Below are positions 26,701 to 38,084 of a DNA stretch of 64,000 nt, one piece after another; the stretch's first letter is position 1, and every line of letters starts with the position of its first letter. The notes beneath the pieces are model-generated. The model was not told where the DNA came from and searched no databases. It saw nothing but the letters and a program-made list of their open reading frames with translations. A program made the position numbers and the translations under genes. Location: NCBI GenBank assembly GCA_036874045.1, contig CM072345.1:13484001-13548000 (forward strand). Direction: 5' to 3'. Origin of the DNA: Cymodocea nodosa. Lineage: Eukaryota > Streptophyta > Magnoliopsida > Alismatales > Cymodoceaceae.

Positions 26701-28613
26701 TAGCAAACAGAATTACCAAAATCTCAACTTTTTACCTTCATTCTCTTTACAAAATCCATTGCTGGCTGGTCTAGGTAGCTGTCCTCTCTAAAAAGTGCCA
26801 AAGCATGTCCAATGAAATCAACTGTGTTGTCATCCAGCCCATACTTCCTGTATATCATAGATCTTCAGTAGTAATGTGTTCATTATAGTGTGATTTCTTG
26901 CTCATGGACATATATATGGCTTGTGAAGATACAAATCAAACATCACATGGTTCATATACTCTGGGGGGGGGGGGCAAGACAAAGACACAGGGAATTATCG
27001 GTTCAGATGAATACGAGATAACTTCTCTTGCTGTCACTTTGTTGAGGTCGAGTCCCTCGTGGGATTTAGGATCAGATTCTTCGTAATCTTGGACATAAAT
27101 GAAGAACTTCCTTGCACGTCGCTTCTCGAGTAACCCCATCAATGGGGACTTCAGAGCTTCCACGTCAGTAGCAGGCACTTTGTGAATCTTACAGTTGCAA
27201 ATTAAAAGATAAGGGAATGTAGTGATTGCACAACTCAAGCCAATGACGAAGAGGAAAAAGAGAATCAATCAGTGTCTAGCATACCTCTCCCTTGTTGTAT
27301 ACAAAACTGCCATCAACGGCTTTGAAGTTTAGATATTTAGTCACATTTGTGTGTATAAGGACACGGACCAGAGTGCCATTGGCCATCATGAACTGCCAAG
27401 GTCATGTGGATAATACATTCAGAGTCACAAAATGTAAAATTGGAGAATATTTTAATCAGAATGGTAAAGAAACCGGCTTAGGAATATAAAGCTGTTGCAA
27501 GAATTTGGTCATGGTTTGGAGATTTAATGAATACAATTTTGTGATGACCGCACAGGCACAGGCACAGGCACAGGCCATTTGTAGAAAATCAAAAGGCTAA
27601 ATCACATAAAGTTACCTTGGGGACCATATCTACATTATACTCCTTGCTGTTGCCCAAATGCTCCGGAGGTTTGTCATCTTTCCTAAATCTTTTCCAAAGC
27701 TAAAAACAACAGAAGAATAAAATGAGAACGATGAATGTCATTGCACAACAAATATGATGTCTCACTGGAGCAAGTCATGCGACAAAGATTACACCTGAAC
27801 AAGATTAAGTGATGTTGATTCTCCTCCATAATAGTCATTCCTATCCATGTGAAGGACCTAAATGGTGCAAACAAATAATATAAATAAAAAAAATGAAGAA
27901 AAATGGCTGTAACACTGTAATGTATAATAACAAGAACTGAAAAAACAACTTCAAGGATTCAATTACGCTTTGTAGACTAACAAGGAATTTTGAAAGGGCA
28001 AGCAGGAAGATCACAGAAATTTGGCTTCCTTTCCTTGGTGGATCTATAAAATAAGCTACTTCTATCACAATATGAAACAAACAGAAATGATCGAATCAAC
28101 CAAAAATGGTATTTGATCTCAGTTATGGAGTTATCCTTGTAGAATTGATTAGCAACCCACTCTTACTGACATGAGATCCACATCACTTAAACTAGGACAG
28201 CAAAAAACAAACTAGTCCAATCTAAAACATTTGAAACATTTCAATATGTCACATTAAAGATCTTATTATACTAACACTCGAAGGACCCAGGACACGAGAC
28301 TCTGAGAACTAGAAGATCAACAAGACCAATGGAAATTCATTAGTTGAAGACCAACGATGTATAATATAAACATCAGAAGAAGAAGAAGAAGAAGAAAAAT
28401 CCAAAGTTGAGAGACACAACTAAAAACAACGTGAAGGAAAAGCATGGCGAAAGCTGCATGTCCGAATCACCAAAAACAGTGTAAAATTGACATAATCTGA
28501 AACATTTGAAATGCCATTAAACTCACTTTGAGGCCATCCACAGACAGAAGTCCGCTGAGGATGCACTCCTTGAGCCCCGTTCCGAGAACAATCACATCAT
28601 ACTCTTCATCCAT
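20772..28613 (-). CDS. GDI: Rab GDP dissociation inhibitor
   Basis: Thirteen exons on the minus strand: 28613-28527, 27857-27795, 27699-27616, 27392-27285, 27187-27015, 26847-26736, 26493-26413, 26345-26283, 25931-25830, 25748-25624, 21490-21280, 21213-21139 and 20822-20772. They total 1,335 nt and 444 aa, the normal length. GDI binds GDP-bound prenylated Rab GTPases, removes them from membranes and recycles them through the cytosol. Visible family signatures are the N-terminal fold ([16 protein letters not shown]), [11 protein letters not shown], the Rab-binding region wording ([16 protein letters not shown]), the C-terminal [11 protein letters not shown] and [12 protein letters not shown], and the tail [13 protein letters not shown]. 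All junctions are GT-AG and every phase fits. Intron 10 (21491-25623) is 4.1 kb and carries two copia gag-like units, yet the flanking exons join cleanly at SDL-YVSCC, so the gene looks intact. Confidence 0.96.
21640..23510 (-). pseudogene. Copia gag/protease-like unit 1, frameshifted
   Basis: The minus-strand coding remnant runs from about 23402 to 22066 in GDI intron 10. It carries the copia gag (UBN2-type) region ([27 protein letters not shown]), a CCHC zinc knuckle ([14 protein letters not shown]), then a protease-like domain ([21 protein letters not shown]). Reading moves through three frames, so at least two frameshifts have broken it. In the protease the usual DSGA catalytic motif reads STAA, so the active-site Asp is Ser. 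It ends just after VVDGETI, at the same place as unit 2. The flanks resemble unit 2 on both sides, so the two form a tandem duplication. No reverse transcriptase or integrase is present. Confidence 0.8.
23870..25550 (-). mobile_element. Copia gag/protease-like unit 2 (whole duplicated unit)
   Basis: The second copy of the duplicated unit. Similarity to unit 1 extends past the coding part: on the left AAAATTGCA..ACCC..GGA..TAAGAC and TTCCACCTTG, and on the right AAATTGCAT.AAG.CCCT.TGAGGATAAT.AAATC and TCAAGTCCTA. About 360 bp of unrelated DNA separates it from unit 1. I could not define long terminal repeats or a target-site duplication. Confidence 0.6.
24109..25335 (-). CDS. Intact copia-type gag/zinc-knuckle/protease-like ORF, protease-dead
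   Basis: An uninterrupted 408-codon frame on the GDI-coding strand within GDI intron 10. Residues about 10-200 match the copia gag domain ([39 protein letters not shown]). A CCHC zinc knuckle follows, with C225, C228, H233 and C238. Residues 288-362 match the copia protease by layout (WIF....[34 protein letters not shown]). The catalytic D-S-G-A of an active protease is replaced by S291-A-S-A, so proteolysis is not expected. The frame stops after VVDGETI with no reverse transcriptase or integrase. Compared with its frameshifted sister unit this copy has kept its frame, which could be chance, recent copying, or selection as a gag-derived host gene. The start ATG is the first in frame after a stop; expression is unknown. 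Confidence 0.75.
   Translation of the reverse strand: MVMAMTRMLSLSPLEVDKFDGNMDNFLPWQKKVWALLGAQVHTLEGKASKPSCMSDQEWNVMDCKAMSIIRLCLEDHVLVRVADQDSAANLWRKLECLYKYTPMEYFLIKRRLYTLRMEEGMSIGDHVNTFLKIVDKLMDMGVDIDGEEKALVLLWSLPRSFEDIATAMLHKGGINIVEAIDGLFAYDRMKRRMDTDESNQDLWSTRSHRQMKREKTGSLLDVTCFFCDAIGHTVRDCPMMWIMKGKTKEGEMAEGERRHASPSSVAMAGNTAGPSSTPCEDCLQNEWIFSASAACHVCFKRDWFVTFTAMDRGSVKTLIGNCGTIYGIGTVNIRTHTGDFLTLTGVRFVPEFRRNFVSINALSQEWDYDVTMNRSTYEVCVGSICIFRCRFVCNTLVVDGETILTTG
26963..26974. repeat. Poly-G tract in a GDI intron
   Basis: Twelve consecutive G in the intron between the exons at 26847-26736 and 27187-27015. Other simple repeats in GDI introns are (CACAGG)n at 27551-27575 and (AGA)n at 28374-28397. 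Confidence 0.85.
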
Positions 28614-28781
28614 GATCACAGCCTCTGACCCAAGTGAGATCTAAAATAAGAAAAGACAGAGAAGCAGATCTTCTGCAAAAACAGAGAGATAGAGAAAGGA
28701 GGGGAGGAGGAGAATATAAATCTAAGGACGAATGTTGGTGACAGTTATATAATCTCATGACCACCATCCTCGGTCCCTGCT

Positions 28782-28865
28782 CCACCTGGTGGGTCCCAGT
28801 GTGCCCAACCCGACGGTTGAGAGTTCGTTAGGTGGTGGTCCCCAGTTTGCCACCTGGTGGGTCCC
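28782..28865 (-). promoter_or_regulatory. Repeated promoter block upstream of GDI
   Basis: The 16-mer CCACCTGGTGGGTCCC occurs twice, identically, at 28782-28797 and 28850-28865. Between them GTGGTCCC (28835-28842) matches the class II TCP consensus. The block is 170-250 bases upstream of the GDI start codon, a plausible promoter position. Function is inferred. Confidence 0.4.
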
Positions 28866-28997
28866 GGCCACTTCCCCGCGATCACGTCCATCTTACCGGT
28901 CGATGGTCTCCTCTCCACCCGCTAACCACGCAGATCAGAACAAGAAGAGATGGGTGAAAAGCCTTCTCTCGTCATTTCTTGCCGGCCACAGTTTCTG

Positions 28998-29890
28998 AGA
29001 TTAATTGTTTGGTTTTTCTTTTTTTAACTGTTTAGAAGTTTGAGGGAGGTATAGCATATGTACCGATCAATAATCAGGTGAAGTAGTGTTGGGATGTAGT
29101 CAGCAAAGGCCACACTACATGTGTCTTTAGATCATGACTAAGTTTGACTACAAGGGCCAAATGTTTCCGACGTTAATTAGAAGGATATTGCTTCTGCTAT
29201 AAATAAATTAAGGTAGAGTTTGCTTTTTACGTGTGGATGTTTAATATTTGGCCTTTTTGACCACTCATGACCAAGTTAATTTGCTGGGTCTTTCAATTAC
29301 GACGGTGAGCAGTGAACCAGTATTCTAAAATCAATAGTTGGCCTAAACTTCCAACGCGATTGGTTGGAAAAATAATATATAAGTAGTTGTAAGCCAACGA
29401 GGTGATACAAAAAAGATCGCTCTGGCTGTAAACTTGAAGATACTGCAACAACAATCATCAATCATGTGATATTTCATCACCCATTCTCGCTTATAATTTT
29501 GGTTAGACTTTACAAGCGTTTCTTTTCTTTTATTTAAGTCTTCTTTGCTCTAATATTAACATATATATTAAGATGTGAGCATCTAACCCATTCATTTATA
29601 ACTGTCATGAAGTGTATATATAACGATTTATCTTTATCTTTAAGATGTAAATATCTAATTTGAAATCATTTAATAATAAATAAATTTGTATTTCACAACG
29701 TACGACTATTCCATCGTCACCTTCTTAATATATTCCCTTTTTTTTTCTGAAAATAAAGACATACTGGTGTAAAAGAGTAAATATCGTGAGATATTATGAC
29801 ATTCGTGGTTGAACAAATTCTGCTGAATTTTATTTATTTTGTCTATTCCTATTTTAAATTATAATTATTTATAAATTTTCCTAGTCTATG
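28998..29890. other. Intergenic DNA between GDI and the tRNA
   Basis: AT-rich DNA with no recognisable coding or structured element. Confidence 0.6.
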
Positions 29891-29896
29891 CCATAA

Positions 29897-29969
29897 GGGG
29901 GTGTAGCTCATATGGTAGAGCGCTCGCTTCGCATGCGAGAGGCACGGGGTTCGATTCCCCGCACCTCCA
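29897..29969 (+). tRNA. tRNA-Ala (anticodon CGC)
   Basis: A complete 73-nt cloverleaf. The acceptor stem GGGGGTG pairs with CACCTCC and contains the G3:U70 wobble pair that identifies alanine tRNAs; the discriminator base is A. The anticodon stem CTCGC/GCGAG closes the loop TTCGCAT, giving anticodon CGC (reads GCG). The T arm is CGGGG-TTCGATT-CCCCG, and the internal B box GGTTCGATTCC is at 29948-29958. There is no intron, and no encoded CCA (the genomic sequence after A73 is CATTG). A short T run at 29981 may end transcription. Confidence 0.97.
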
Positions 29970-29989
29970 CATTGTCAAACATTTTCGCC

Positions 29990-31055
29990 TTCACGACTTC
30001 TTCCACGTCACCACCATGACGAAGTAAATGCTACCTACCACGGGGTTCTTTTTTAATGGTATTGTTTTTTTTCCTTAAAATCTAACGTGGAAATCTCAAA
30101 AATTCAAGATTTTTTTACATTATAAGTCAGACAAGTTATTTTGTTCTAAAATCGGTATTTTGGAGCAAAATCGAAAATCTTACTTCTCTACCCATATGCC
30201 AAATGTTCCAATGTCACTGTAAGGTCAGATTTGATAACCGACTGAACTAGAATGAAAACATCACTTTGAATCATAATTATATATGTTAACCTCCAGGTGG
30301 GCAAAACCCTAATCAAATCCTAAAATAATGGACGTCTTTGTTTATGCAAGAAAAATACTACTATTAATATCTTTTTAATGTTAAGAATAATTTCTTTACC
30401 TTGAAAATCTTGTGCTATGCTTGAAATTGAAATTAATTTTACTAACGTGCAAAAGATGACAATTGCAACGAGGGATTTCAATTTTAAGTGCTGTATTTCT
30501 ATAAAAGCTCCATCCTATGATATTGACGGTGCTATTTTTTAAATTGACTTATTGCTAAGATATTGGTTAAATGGCATTAGAAAATATTCTAACGGATATT
30601 ACGTGTTTAGTAAATTATCAAAATACCCATCTACAATGTTTTACCCACGTAAATAAATAATTTTTAATGGATACAAGCAGTTAACAAATATTTTAAGGAT
30701 ACGTTGGTTAAAAAAAATCTGATTTCTTGTACCTGAGGATAAGTTTGATTGGATCATGAAATTAACTACTGGTAATAAAATGTTGGTAACGATAGAAATG
30801 TCATGGTATAATAAAATTTTCATGATAACATAAGAATTAAAAAAGAAGAATAATATAGACTAAAAGTAGGTGTTCATAAAGAATATATTAAATTTATTTT
30901 TAATAAGTTATCTTATTATTATTTTTAAATCTTACTGTAATATTTTGCTTCTTTACTTCTGAGTGTTTTATTACTTTATCTGTGAATTGCATATTATAAT
31001 ATTAACAAATATATTAAAATTAAATTAAATATTTATAATAAAGATATTGTAAATA
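29990..31055. other. Intergenic DNA between the tRNA and VIN3-like gene
   Basis: AT-rich, with no gene recognised. The GC content rises from about 31060, which is probably the promoter/5' UTR of the VIN3-like gene; overlapping short frames there (31059-31760) are leader and intron DNA. Confidence 0.55.
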
Positions 31056-31482
31056 CTGTTGATAAAAATAGATTCAAAAGGAAGAAAACACCCACACAGA
31101 CCACTACTGCACTCTTCTTGGGTTTGGGGCCTGGGGTACACCTCCAGGTATTCCATGGTTGTGGAGATCCACTGGTTGATGCCTTTTTATGTGACAATGG
31201 TCTCACTGCACCCTTCTATTTTATTGCTGCCACGCCTTTTGCCTCCTCCTGCTACTTCACCCTCTGTCTGTCTCTTCTCTCTACCCACCCACTCCTTTTC
31301 CCATCTCACCCGGTGTTCTGCTGGGTTGGGGCCTCAAACCAAAATGCTCCTTCGCCCACATACCTTGCATTTGTAGTATAATGGGGTCCGGTGCTTGAAA
31401 GGAAGGGTTTTGTTCTTCGCCCTCTCGTTGCTTCTGCGAAGTTGTCTGGGAAGAGCGGGGTGGTGGAGCTGTTTCCTTAGCC

Positions 31483-34400
31483 ATGGGGACCAAATTCGCA
31501 GGTCAGTGTGCAAACGGGCTTTCTTCTTTGTGGAAAATGCCGTTGCTTTTATCCACATTTCTCGCTTGCAGTTGTTTTGTTTTGTTTTGTTTTTTTCCCT
31601 TTCCGCTGAAGGTATTGTTTGTTGGTTGATGCATGACAAAGGTGTGATCTTTGGGGAGGAGTCTTTGATAGGTGGGAAACAGTGGAATGCAGGGTGTGGG
31701 ATGTCTGGTTCTTCCATTTCTCTGCATTTCTGCAAATCTGTGATAAGTTAGGTTGTGGAATAATGGAATTTACAGCATTACTTGACTACGTCCATATGTC
31801 TGTATTTAGCCACAATAAATTGCTGTAAGCTCACATGTTTCTATTTCTTCACTAGGCTTCGCGCCTATGCCACCTCTATTTTTTTATTTTTTTTTCCCAT
31901 GTCACCTGTATTTTAGCCTTTTGTCTCGGTAACTTGTAGTTTTTAAGCATCCTCTTGTATTCTTCTCGAGTTGTGTTTTTTTACTCTACTGGTTGATTGG
32001 TTGTTCTCCAAGCAATTGTTTACCCCAGGGATCTATATCAGGAGTTTTATTTGATGTATCTTATTATCTTTTTTTTTGCATGTGAAATTATTATATATTG
32101 CTATTGATGATACGAAGTGTTGTAAAGGATGATTTTCTTCACATACTATATTTCAATATGCAATATACACAAAATTACAAGTTTGCATAACCTACATCCA
32201 TTACTACTACACTACTTATAGCACTTGCACTTCAACCGATACTCTCACAAGATCGACGTACCTACAATACTCACATTCTTCCTATACTCTCACTTCTATT
32301 CCTGATGCCATATCCATATGCACATGTTCCCATTTTATAAGCATGACAAGTGGATGGAGAAAGGACGTGGAACAATCAGATCCCAAGGTTGGCTATGGAG
32401 AAAGTTAAGTTTGGAAAAATATAGATTTTGAGAAGCTATTGTAGAGTTTGAAAGAATATGGATTTCATGTTAGGTGTTGAACCAACTCCATTAATACTCA
32501 TGTCACCACTGATATTTTTCTTCTTCATCTCTGACCGTAGGTGAAAGAAAGTCTTTGAACTCTGTTTGGCTAAAGTTCTTTAGTCAGAATATTTGCTACC
32601 TGCTTGTATCCCTTATCCATTCCTTGCACCTTGATTTTTTTTCAAAGTTGAAAGGTTCACTGAGACTATTTTCTTAGTAAAAGTTGGATTTGATTTGACT
32701 TTGTCTCAGTCTTCTTGATCTTCATAGCTCTTGCATATCCTCTTTTTCAATCTTTAGTTGAGTTAGTTCTAATGTTCTAAAAATGGGAATAATATCCCTT
32801 AAAGGGATTTTCTAAATGGATAACTCCATGGAGAATTTGTTTTGAGGAAGAGATATTTTCAGTACCTCCTAGTGTATTGCTATATATCACTAGATTTTGA
32901 CATGTTGTTGACACTTGCCACAAAATGTATCGTTGTTGGATTCAGTTAAGATATAGATATTTTCTTCCTCCTACTTGTCTCCATATTATGATCACAAAAG
33001 TTACCTTTTCTTCAGTCCCAACCATATTTTGAGTCATTGCTTCTTTTCAAGACATTGTCATTTTATTATCTCTTGTTAAAACTCTTAATCTTGTTGAAGA
33101 TAACTTGATTTTGAGAAACAAGATATTTCATATCTATTGTAGGTATATCATTGTCATTGATGACTACTTCAATTGCATCTAATTGAGCCATCCTTGCCTT
33201 GACTATAGATTCACCCACTTTAGAACTTGAGCTTCCCATTGTATTACAAAAGTGGAAGTACTGCACCACATCTCTTAACATCTTTAATTTTATGATTACC
33301 TTACCCCTTCATTCTTCCCTTTTCATTTCTTTTGAGTCTATTTCCAAGAATTACTAAGAGACTCCTCTTGTTCTCGTTGGAAAATACTCATGGATGAATA
33401 AATGGAAATCTTGACGTCTACTAATGCTTAGGAACAAGGAATAAAGTATTGGTATTGTATTGAGGATTGATCATCTAGAAAAAAGAAACGTATCAAGGAT
33501 TGTGAATTGTATATGCTTTTGTGGAAATGACTGAAAAACTCTAAAATTCAGTTTAAAACTCAAAGATAAGATAAAACAAGATATGATAAACATATAAAAC
33601 TTAGATAAATTTTTTAGGCAATTATCACATGTAAAATGTCAATTAGATAGAGATATAGTAGTCAGATGCATAAGAAAAAACTTAAATCATGTAGAAATAA
33701 AAGAAAAATAGTCCATAATTTCAAATGATTTAAAATATAATTAAATCATACTAAGATCAATTTCAAGTTGAATGCCATAAAGGGTCATAACCTTGTCCTT
33801 GTTGCATTAGATGTTGTCAAAATATTTGGTTGCACATTATTTGCTCCTACCACACAATACTCTATAACCCACTGGTAATATTTTGAATTAGATAGATGTA
33901 TAAGATATCCTATCCGTGGGAAATAATGAAGTATCATGACATTAGGTTCTTTTGTGGTCCATTGTAATTAATTAATCATAGGATCTTTAACAACTGCTTG
34001 TCAAAATGGCTTCATTTATAGTAATTTGATTGAATAAATGCTTTATGGACCAATGCCCAATGTATGTTGCCTAGGTAGAGGAGGAGAACCATGTTTTCTT
34101 ACCTAGGACAGTAATTTATGGCTTGAAATAGAGTTTAGAAATATGGTTTAAAAAATTTAGGAAGGTTGTCATGGACAATCAGTGTTTCAAACAAAGATGA
34201 CTAGTGGATTTATTATTTTTAGTTGTATATGGTGATAATATCTTCTTGATAAGTAGCAATTCTACAAGGATCACTGAGATTGAGTATCTTAGGATATATT
34301 TTGTGACCAAATATATCAGGGGGAAAGTCCAAGCACTTTAGGCTTTACCTATTCAAAAAGTGGATGATGTCATCTCAAAGGGGATATACACTAGAACAAT

Positions 34401-37400
34401 TTAAGGAGACATGTTTCTTAGATTGTAAATTTGAAAGTACTCCTATGGACTAGTGCCCATCATTGTGGGATAGTTCATCAAAGATTCTTGAGTATTATAA
34501 AGAATGAAGCCATGTATCTTGACAATATCTTGTTGACAAGTATCTAAGAATGAAGCTACTACATATCCACAGGTGGTTTTCTATAAAACATTGATAATCC
34601 ACAACACATCTCTAGAAATTATAATATCTGAAGAAGCGTTCTCACTCATGGTATCCATAATTCAGGAAATAACGATGCAACTGTCAGTGAACTAATCCTC
34701 ATAAGCAGCAATCTTGACAAATGTGTCATGAATAAGGTGTTACATCTTCCAATGTGCTTCAATGAAGGTCTCAATGCCTTGCAACCATAGGAGATAACTC
34801 TATCCAGTTACACAGATGTATTGCTCAAAATTTTTGCTGACTCATGAGACATCGCAGATGAGGCCCAGGTCATGGTGTCTCACAAAATACCAAAAGACTA
34901 TATAAATATGGTATGATTTGCACACCAAAAATATCAAATCTGCACAAATAAACCTGATTAGTGGAAGATGACAATATGCACTAAGAATCATTCAAACACA
35001 ATCAAGATCCAATGGCACAAGAAAACATGGACATGTCCATGCACAAATAGGACATGTTGGCAGACTAGAATGTTGCAAGGAATACACGGCTGTAGCAAAT
35101 TCTAACTTGTCCTAAATTCTACATCAGTAGGAAGTAAGACATGTTTTTCATTTTCAATGCTTTTCAGTTCTTGTGCTATGCTTTTGCCATTTGATTTTGT
35201 CCTCTGCTTTTGATGCCATCTGGTATGAAATTATTCTTTTTCTTGAATTGGTGAAATTAAACTCTTAAATGAAGTTGGTGAAATCTAAATTTGCAGGATT
35301 TGTGATTGATCCAACAAAGTGTAGTCAGCTGAGCTTGGAAGAAAAACGTGAGCTGGTTTATGAAATATCTCTGTGGGCAGATAATGCCCCTGAAATACTC
35401 AAATCATGGAGTCGTCGGGAGCTTCGTCAGCTAATATGTGCTGAATTGGGAAAAGAGAGGAAATTTACGGGAGTTACAAAACCTAAAATGATAGCTCATC
35501 TCCTTAGATTGATTTCATTGAGGAAAATGAGAAAAAAAAAAGATGATCCATCCAGCAACTTGGCAATATCAGAAGTCAACCAAACTGGTAAAAAGAGAAG
35601 GAAGAAAGAATATTCATTGCCATCACTGGATAATGTAGAACATGACACACCAATAAACACTGAAAAGAAGCGAGATGTCATTATTTGTCAAAATCTTGCT
35701 TGCCAGGCCATTCTGGTCACAGGTGATGGTTTTTGCAGGAAGTGTTCTTGCTGTATCTGTCATCAGTATGATGAAGACAAGGACCCTAGCTTGTGGGTAA
35801 TCTGCAGTTCTGATCCTCCTTACAACATGAAGTCTTGTGGAATGTCATTCCACCTAAAATGTGTACTTGATCATGAGAAGGCTAGTGTTACGAAGAACAG
35901 TGGCTATGTTAAAGTGGATGGATGCTTTTACTGCTTTTGCTGTAGAAAACTTAATTGGTTACTGAGGTAGTTTAGTGTTCCATTTTTTCGTAGTTGTGCT
36001 TTTTGTATTCTCCAGGTTTCAAATCCTGGAGAGGACTATGAATCCCTGACCATCTAAAGTTATTGCAAATTTGCAATTGGTTAGTTTAGTGCTCTATTTA
36101 TAAATACATTATTACTACAAACAACCATCAGCACATGTTGTAGCCTGCACTTAAATAACCTGTACTTTTGCACAACCAGAAGAGAAAGCTATCGCTTCAT
36201 TGGTTTGGTACATTTGAGTGTGAAAGGCTTTTGTACTGGTCGTTAACTTTTAGTTAGTGGTGCAGAAGATGTAGCTCTTCTTGGACCTTATTTGGGTCAA
36301 GTTCAGAGGAGGTATGCGTTGTATCTCCAGGACTTTACCTAACCAGAACATGTTGCTCCAGTACTCAGTCTGACAAAGTTTGGTCGTTAACTTTCAATCT
36401 CTTTTCATCTGCATTTTAAGTTTAAGCAAGGGTATCTTGTTTTGTTCATTCTTATATATCACTAATTCAATGCTATGCACAAACTTCCTTGCATCATAAT
36501 TTTCTCATGTTTCAATGCAAGAAAATGTGATCTCTATGTTTTTAGTTCAGAAAAATGAACAGCATATGGTCCTTTCTTCTGGCCCACGTTAACTTTGTCT
36601 CATGTCCTGAATTAATTTGGTTGACAGATGATAGGAAATTAGGAATTGTTGAACTTGGTTTTTAGCAAAAGGCATTTTTTTTCTTGTATTAAATAATGGA
36701 TATCTGTTTTTCTGTAGATGCTGGCAAAAGCAACTATCACTAGCCATATGTGCTAAGACAGTTGATCAACTCTTACCACGGCTATCCCTGTGTCAGGAGA
36801 TCTTAGAAGGTTCTGAACGATACAAAGCACTTCATGCTATCGTAGATACAGCTGCAAAGAAGCTCAAAAATGAGATTGGACCATTCGATAAGGTTCCCAT
36901 AAAGATGGCACGCCGTGCAGTCAAGCAGCTTGCTTGTGGAACTGAGGTACAAAATCTGTTAGCTTGTGCTGCAACAGCAGAAGTTGATGATGCCTTTATT
37001 CCATGTAGCACGCCAGAGCTGGGAGGTGGTACCAAACCAAAATCTCTAGGTATCAAAATTTCCAATGTCAATAATTTGAACTTCCACTGCACATTTGCAC
37101 CTGAATTGCAAACTTATGCTGTTCACACTCTTCATTGTTTGCCTGATATTTGACACAGGACCATCAATATGTCAAATCCAGTTTGAAAATATTTCTCCTG
37201 TTTCTGTGGTCATATCACTCTACTCTGAAGAAAAGATATCTGAAGACACAGTCATTGGCTACAGATTGTGGCATCGTAAGTCTGATGACCCAGAATATTC
37301 AGAGAAACCCACATGCATAATATATAAACCAGATAGACGTGCAACGATTTCCCAGCTCATACCTTCGACAGAATACCATTTTCTTATATCTGTATTGGGC

Positions 37401-38084
37401 TCTACAAAAGATTTAGGGATGTGTGAGGCAAGATATGTCACACAAGCTCCTCAAAATAGCAGTGGCAATCCATCTTCTCAAAGCTCAGACAGCAACCATG
37501 CACGGCAAAGTTTCCTTGCGGATCTTAGTGCAAAAAATAAAGAACATGCATGCCCGCTGATTTTTCAAGCTGATTCACAATGGGGCTCTTCAAAGTCTAG
37601 TGACAAAAATTGCACATCAAAGCTCCCTAAGGCTGTTCGTAAAAACTTGTCGAAAGTTCTTCCATCACAAGACACAATCAACAACAATGAGAAGATGGAC
37701 CCTCCATCTTCAGATGACATGCCTTTTGTTTGCTCCAACTCTGATCATCTTGACACCCCAACCAAATCTGATATCCCGAAGAATTTGCCAGATGCAGTCA
37801 ACGAAAAGGAGTCAAGCGAGAGGGAGTACGAGTATTGTGTGAAAGTGATCAGGTGGTTGGAATGTGAGGGCCACATGGAGAGGGATTTCAGAGTGAAGTT
37901 TCTCACTTGGTTTAGCTTGAAGGCCACAGTGCAAGAAAGGAGGGTGGTGAAAGCATTCATTGATGTTTTGGTTGATGAACCAGAAAGCCTGGTTGACCAG
38001 TTGATCGATGCTTTTGTGGACGGAATCTGCACCAAGGAAAAGCCTATTTTGCAAAATGGTTTCAGCACCAGGCTGTGGCACTAA
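31483..38084 (+). CDS. VIN3-like (VEL) PHD-FNIII-VID protein
   Basis: Four coding exons: 31483-31501, 35297-35966, 36718-37049 and 37159-38084, giving 648 aa. VEL proteins act with Polycomb repressive complex 2 in chromatin silencing, the best known case being flowering control after cold. The 19-nt first exon encodes MGTKFA and joins in phase to GFVIDPTKC, the usual family start. The family motif LSLEEKRELVYEIS...SWSRREL follows. A Cys/His-rich zinc and PHD-like region lies at about 137-222 (CQNLACQ to CFCCRK), a fibronectin III domain at about 341-437, and the C-terminal VID domain at about 563-648 (EYCVKVIRWLECEGHMERDF, LTWFSL, ending RLWH). Exon 2 alone could start at an ATG at 35269, but a splice acceptor (TTTGCAG) at 35296 and the perfect join favour the micro-exon. 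Intron 1 (31502-35296) holds copia debris. Confidence 0.92.
33960..34600 (+). pseudogene. Degenerate copia reverse transcriptase in VIN3-like intron 1
   Basis: On the plus strand, with several stops, the frame reads like the C-terminal half of a Ty1-copia reverse transcriptase: IYGLK, then WFKKFRKVVMDN (family YGLKQSPRAWF..F), then VVYGDNIFLISS (family YVDDIILTG), ending with KGIYTRTI (family GI..SQRKYV). The catalytic YVDD has become YGDN and multiple in-frame stops are present, so it is dead. The rest of the intron (31760-33960) is AT-rich and may contain older retrotransposon DNA that I cannot classify. Confidence 0.65.

Noticed and set aside
28789-28998. 69-codon plus-strand frame upstream of GDI
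   Set aside because: It coincides with repeated promoter motifs and has no recognised protein features.
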